DNA of 64,000 nt from Pseudotamlana haliotis (GTDB lineage: Bacteria > Bacteroidota > Bacteroidia > Flavobacteriales > Flavobacteriaceae), in NCBI RefSeq assembly GCF_008806375.1, contig NZ_WAAT01000028.1, positions 215,278 to 279,277 on the forward strand, written 5' to 3'. The translations under genes were made by a program, and so were the position numbers. This document shows positions 60,937-64,000 of the stretch, in pieces (positions within the stretch are counted from its first letter, which is position 1; each line of letters opens with the position of its first letter). The notes under the pieces were generated by a model. That model saw nothing but the letters and a program-made list of their open reading frames with translations, searched no databases and was not told the DNA's origin.

Positions 60937-62055
60937 ATGAAACATTTTATACTTTTCTTTTTAGTTGTTTTTTTCTTCAGTTGTAATTCATCAAAAAAAG
61001 AAAAACCTGAAGAAATAGATCAAGGAGAGATGGTTGTTTTAGCCGAAATTCCAAAGTTAGATTTAGAACAAGCTAATAAGCTCGCAGAACTCCCTTTGCA
61101 TTGCATTAATGTTGAGTATCCAAACCGTTTATCTCAAACGTTAGGGGCTGATGATGATTTGAAAACGCCCAATGTTTTGCACCCTGCTTTTTATGGTTGT
61201 TTTGACTGGCATTCTGCGGTACATGGGCATTGGAGTTTGGTGCGATTATTGAAAACTTTTCCAAATCTTGAAAATGCCGATGCCGTAAAGCAGCGTTTGT
61301 TGCAGAATATATCTAAAGAAAATATTGAGGCAGAAGTGGCGTATTTCCAAGGAGCACATAATAAAAATTTTGAACGAACCTATGGCTGGGCCTGGTTGTT
61401 AAAACTAGCGGAAGAATTGCATACCTGGGATGATGCTACCGCTAGAAAATTGGAAGATAATTTAAAGCCACTCACTAACCTCATTTCTGAAAAATATATT
61501 GAATTTTTACCTAAACTAAATTACCCATTGCGTGTAGGAACACATTCCAATACGGCCTTTGGCTTGTCTTTTGCTTATGATTATGCCGAAGCACTAAATC
61601 ATGAGGATTTAAAGGCAGCAATATCTACACGAGCCAAGGAATTTTATTTAAAAGATGAGGACTGCCCAATAGCATGGGAGCCTAGCGGAAGTGATTTTTT
61701 ATCACCATGTCTAGAAGAAGCAGCATTAATGAAACGTTTGCTTGCTAAAGAAGCGTTTTTAACTTGGATTAATAAATTCTTACCAGAATTAAAAGAATCG
61801 TCTTATAATTTAGAACCAGGAAAGGTGTCTGATAGAACTGATGGCCATTTAGTGCATTTAGATGGGGTGAATTTTTCAAGAGCATGGAATTTATACAAAA
61901 TTTCAGAAGGTTTACCAGAATTTAGTCATTTAGAAAATATAGCGAATCACAGTATCAATTATTCTCTACCTAGTATATTTGAAGATAGTTATGAAGGCGG
62001 ACATTGGTTGGGGAGTTTTGCGATTTATGCGTTACACGCTTCTTCTGAAAATTAA
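60937..62055 (+). CDS. DUF2891-family lipoprotein
   Basis: 372 aa with lipobox L-V-V-F-F-F-S-C (Cys16). The family motif H-P-A-F-Y-G-C-F-D-W-H-S-A-V-H-G-H-W near residue 87 is complete, as are Y-G-W-A-W-L and H-S-N-T-A-F. The conserved His, Asp and Trp residues in an alpha/alpha-barrel-like sequence suggest an enzyme, but none of the family is characterised to my knowledge. Located upstream of pxpABC, 49 bp apart on the same strand; a link to peptide or glutathione turnover is speculation. Confidence 0.85.
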   Translation: MKHFILFFLVVFFFSCNSSKKEKPEEIDQGEMVVLAEIPKLDLEQANKLAELPLHCINVEYPNRLSQTLGADDDLKTPNVLHPAFYGCFDWHSAVHGHWSLVRLLKTFPNLENADAVKQRLLQNISKENIEAEVAYFQGAHNKNFERTYGWAWLLKLAEELHTWDDATARKLEDNLKPLTNLISEKYIEFLPKLNYPLRVGTHSNTAFGLSFAYDYAEALNHEDLKAAISTRAKEFYLKDEDCPIAWEPSGSDFLSPCLEEAALMKRLLAKEAFLTWINKFLPELKESSYNLEPGKVSDRTDGHLVHLDGVNFSRAWNLYKISEGLPEFSHLENIANHSINYSLPSIFEDSYEGGHWLGSFAIYALHASSEN

Positions 62056-62104
62056 TTATGAGTATCTTGGATTTATTAGAGTTTTAATTTAAAATGCTTT
62101 AAAA

Positions 62105-62842
62105 ATGTACAAACGGATAGATATTAATGCCGATATAGGGGAGGGGATAGAGAATGAAGCAGAACTCATGCCGCATATTTCATCTTGTAATATTGCTTGT
62201 GGTGGTCATGCAGGTAATCTAGAAACCATGAAGCGTGTTTCCAGTCTCGCTAAAAAACACGGTGTTAAAATTGGCGCACACCCTTCTTTTCCTGATAAAG
62301 AAAACTTTGGAAGAAAAGCTGTGGATATGCCGAGTACAGCCCTGTACACATCGATTATCAACCAAATTAAAGACCTTAAACGTGTTTTAGATGAAAATCA
62401 TTTGCATCTTCACCATGTAAAGCCTCATGGAGCGCTTTACAATATGGCAGCAGTTGATGAAAAAATAGCTAAAGTTATCATTGAAGTGATGAAAGCTTTA
62501 ATGTTGCGGGTACATCTTTATGTGCCTTACAATTCCGTTATTGCCAAACTGGCTATCGAAAATAAAATCCCGATCATGTATGAGGCTTTTACAGACCGGA
62601 ATTATAATTCAGATTTAACACTAGTGTCAAGAGCAAATGAAAATGCCTTAATTACAGATGCTGAAGTGATGTATAATCATGTTTATGCTATGGTGGCTCA
62701 TGAGGAGGTTAAAACCGTTTCAGGAGAGTTTGTAAAAATTAAAGCAGACACCTTTTGTGTTCACGGCGATAATCTTGATGCTTATGCATTAATACAATCA
62801 TTAACGAAGCGATTAAAGTCTGAAGGCATTCAAATCATTTAG
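62105..62842 (+). CDS. pxpA: 5-oxoprolinase subunit PxpA (LamB/YcsF family)
   Basis: 245 aa. It starts R-I-D-I-N-A-D-I-G-E-G, with N-I-A-C-G-G-H-A-G near residue 30, K-I-G-A-H-P-S-F-P-D near 56 and V-K-P-H-G-A-L-Y-N near 101. With PxpB and PxpC it forms the ATP-dependent 5-oxoprolinase that opens 5-oxoproline, a damage product of glutamine, to glutamate. The stop is one base from the pxpB ATG. Confidence 0.93.
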   Translation: MYKRIDINADIGEGIENEAELMPHISSCNIACGGHAGNLETMKRVSSLAKKHGVKIGAHPSFPDKENFGRKAVDMPSTALYTSIINQIKDLKRVLDENHLHLHHVKPHGALYNMAAVDEKIAKVIIEVMKALMLRVHLYVPYNSVIAKLAIENKIPIMYEAFTDRNYNSDLTLVSRANENALITDAEVMYNHVYAMVAHEEVKTVSGEFVKIKADTFCVHGDNLDAYALIQSLTKRLKSEGIQII

Positions 62843-62843
62843 C

Positions 62844-63572
62844 ATGGGGTTTAAACTATCATATAAAGTCTTTGGGGAGCAAGGTGTTTTGGTTGAATGG
62901 CCAAAGGAAATTTCAACAAAAATCCTCGATGATGTTATTAATTTTAAGGAACGGCTTAATACTTCAGATCTTAAAAATATTATAGAAATACGGTCGGCGT
63001 ATCAATCACTTTTAATTTTATATTCAGAAGACATTTCTTTTGAAAAAGAAGTTGAGGTATTGAAGACAATTTATGATTCAGAAGAAAAATCTTCAGAAAG
63101 CCAATCAACCATTTGGAGAATTCCTGTGTGTTATGATGCGGTGTTTGGTTTGGATTTAGAGGAAATGTCTCAAACTAAAAACTTATCGGAAGAGGAAATT
63201 GTTAAACGACATGTCGAGGTTTTATATACGGTTTATTTTATTGGGTTTTTACCAGGATTTCTCTATTTAGGAGGCTTAGATGAAAAATTAAGCACCCCAC
63301 GGAAGGCGTCACCGAGATTGGTCGTTGAAAAAGGAAGCGTAGCTATTGGAGGGGGGCAAACTGGAATTTACCCTTCAGAGAGTCCAGGTGGATGGCATAT
63401 TATTGGTCAGACCCCTGTTGATTTTTTTAATCCGAAAAACACCCCGCCATGCTTTGCTAAACCAGGTGATGGTATTCACTTTTATGAAGTGAGCTTAAAA
63501 ACCTTTAACGATATTAAAGTTTTAGTCGATGCTGGGGTGTATCAAATAGAAAGAGAGGAGAGTCATGATTAA
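62844..63572 (+). CDS. pxpB: 5-oxoprolinase subunit PxpB (KipI family)
   Basis: 242 aa. Conserved V-C-Y-D near residue 94, G-F-L-P-G-F-L-Y-L-G-G-L near 137, and V-A-I-G-G-G-Q-T-G-I-Y-P near 166 place it in the allophanate-hydrolase subunit 1-like family. In the pxpABC order it is the PxpB subunit. Its last codons overlap the pxpC start by eight bases, so translation is coupled. Confidence 0.93.
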   Translation: MGFKLSYKVFGEQGVLVEWPKEISTKILDDVINFKERLNTSDLKNIIEIRSAYQSLLILYSEDISFEKEVEVLKTIYDSEEKSSESQSTIWRIPVCYDAVFGLDLEEMSQTKNLSEEEIVKRHVEVLYTVYFIGFLPGFLYLGGLDEKLSTPRKASPRLVVEKGSVAIGGGQTGIYPSESPGGWHIIGQTPVDFFNPKNTPPCFAKPGDGIHFYEVSLKTFNDIKVLVDAGVYQIEREESHD

Positions 63573-64000
63573 AGTTTTAAAATCGGGGTTTTATACCACT
63601 ATTCAAGATTTAGGACGTACGGGGTATCAAGAGTATGGTGTACCGTATTCAGGAGCGATGGATCAACAAGCTCTAAAATTAGCTAATGCGCTTTTAGGAA
63701 ATAATGAAGATATGGCTGTTCTAGAAATGACCATGGTTGGACCACGGTTAGAATTTCAATGTGCTACCTTGATTTGTATTACTGGTGCTAACATGCAGCC
63801 TAAGATCAATAATAAAATGGTGGGACTGTATAAGTTGCACCAGGTACATACCGGTGATGTGTTAAGTTTTTCCGCTTCAAAATCTGGGTTTAGAAGTTAT
63901 TTGGCAGTAAAAGGGGGTATTCAAACCGACCAGGTAATGTGCAGTAGAAGTTTGTACTCGGGTGTTACAAAGGACGCTACGGTTAAAAAATCTGAAGAAT
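63565..64000 (+). CDS. pxpC: 5-oxoprolinase subunit PxpC, C-terminus outside window
   Basis: The frame is open from ATG 63565 to the window end, 145 residues. Features of the biotin-dependent carboxyltransferase-like PxpC/KipA family: T-T-I-Q-D-L-G-R-T-G-Y-Q-E-Y-G-V near residue 12, S-G-A-M-D near 31, and L-A-V-K-G-G-I near 112. Completes the pxpABC set. Confidence 0.92.
   Translation, partial: MIKVLKSGFYTTIQDLGRTGYQEYGVPYSGAMDQQALKLANALLGNNEDMAVLEMTMVGPRLEFQCATLICITGANMQPKINNKMVGLYKLHQVHTGDVLSFSASKSGFRSYLAVKGGIQTDQVMCSRSLYSGVTKDATVKKSEE

Noticed and set aside
1-64000. tRNA, rRNA or riboswitch genes
   Set aside because: No cloverleaf-like segment, rRNA stretch or known riboswitch core was recognised by eye; a covariance-model search would be needed to exclude small RNAs.

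Overview
The window reads as chromosomal DNA of a low-GC member of the Flavobacteriaceae (Bacteroidota). Evidence: many genes are preceded by the Bacteroidota -7 box TAnnTTTG, at several sites with a TTG about 20 bp upstream; Shine-Dalgarno sequences are weak; and family-typical genes are present (OstA-like protein, DUF6787, DUF6146, LuxC-like acyl-CoA reductase beside serC-serA, fused MoaCB). The genus cannot be fixed from the sequence alone. No tRNA, rRNA or CRISPR array was found.

Layout. 1-4.3 kb (minus): truncated TPR protein, class-III aminotransferase and an OstA-like protein with an extra C-terminal domain. 4.7-13.5 kb (plus): a defence island built on a type I restriction-modification locus. 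Here hsdM carries an in-frame stop plus a frameshift, hsdR carries a frameshift in an A-rich tract, and hsdS is intact. An ApeA-like HEPN defence gene sits between hsdS and a DUF4143 ATPase and is bracketed by an exact 18-bp direct repeat whose left copy overlaps the hsdS stop codon. 13.6-25.9 kb: housekeeping genes (spoT/relA-fur-purA, rdgB, hpf, rlmH, nadC, yihY, priA, a LytTR regulator, rpsF-rpsR-rplI). 26-35.8 kb: small membrane proteins and lipoproteins, a MITE-like element, serA-serC-acyl-CoA reductase divergent from a 2[4Fe-4S] ferredoxin, a CPBP protease, ychF, an SRPBCC protein and a 2Fe-2S ferredoxin with a frameshifted small partner. 35.9-36.95 kb: a REP-associated tyrosine transposase (RAYT) flanked by inverted REP palindromes, next to an IS3-family remnant.

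37-58.4 kb is one functional unit for nitrate respiration or uptake. Molybdenum-cofactor genes run on the minus strand (moeA, a ModE-like regulator, a TauE-like permease, mobA, moaD, moeB-rhodanese, moaE, a four-helix-bundle protein, moaCB, moaA). Divergent from moeA is a Nap operon: napD, napA, a tetrahaem NapB with an internal duplication, a tetrahaem lipoprotein, an NrfC-like Fe-S protein and an NrfD-like quinol-interacting membrane subunit. This replaces NapC/NapGH. An FNR-like regulator with cysteines at positions 20, 23, 28 and 122 follows, then a nitrate-type ABC importer (binding protein, permease, two unequal ATPases) and an outer-membrane porin. The moeA-napD intergenic space holds an inverted repeat TTGATATATGATCAA, placed close to -40 for moeA and -60 for napD.

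58.5-64 kb: yifB/comM, a small lipoprotein, a DUF2891 lipoprotein and pxpA-pxpB-pxpC (5-oxoprolinase), with pxpC cut by the window end. Intergenic spacers carry several dispersed repeat families (REP-like palindromes, spacers rich in TTAAAC/AATAAAC, an 8-bp tandem array, long hairpins), and one palindrome has become part of the hsdR coding sequence.
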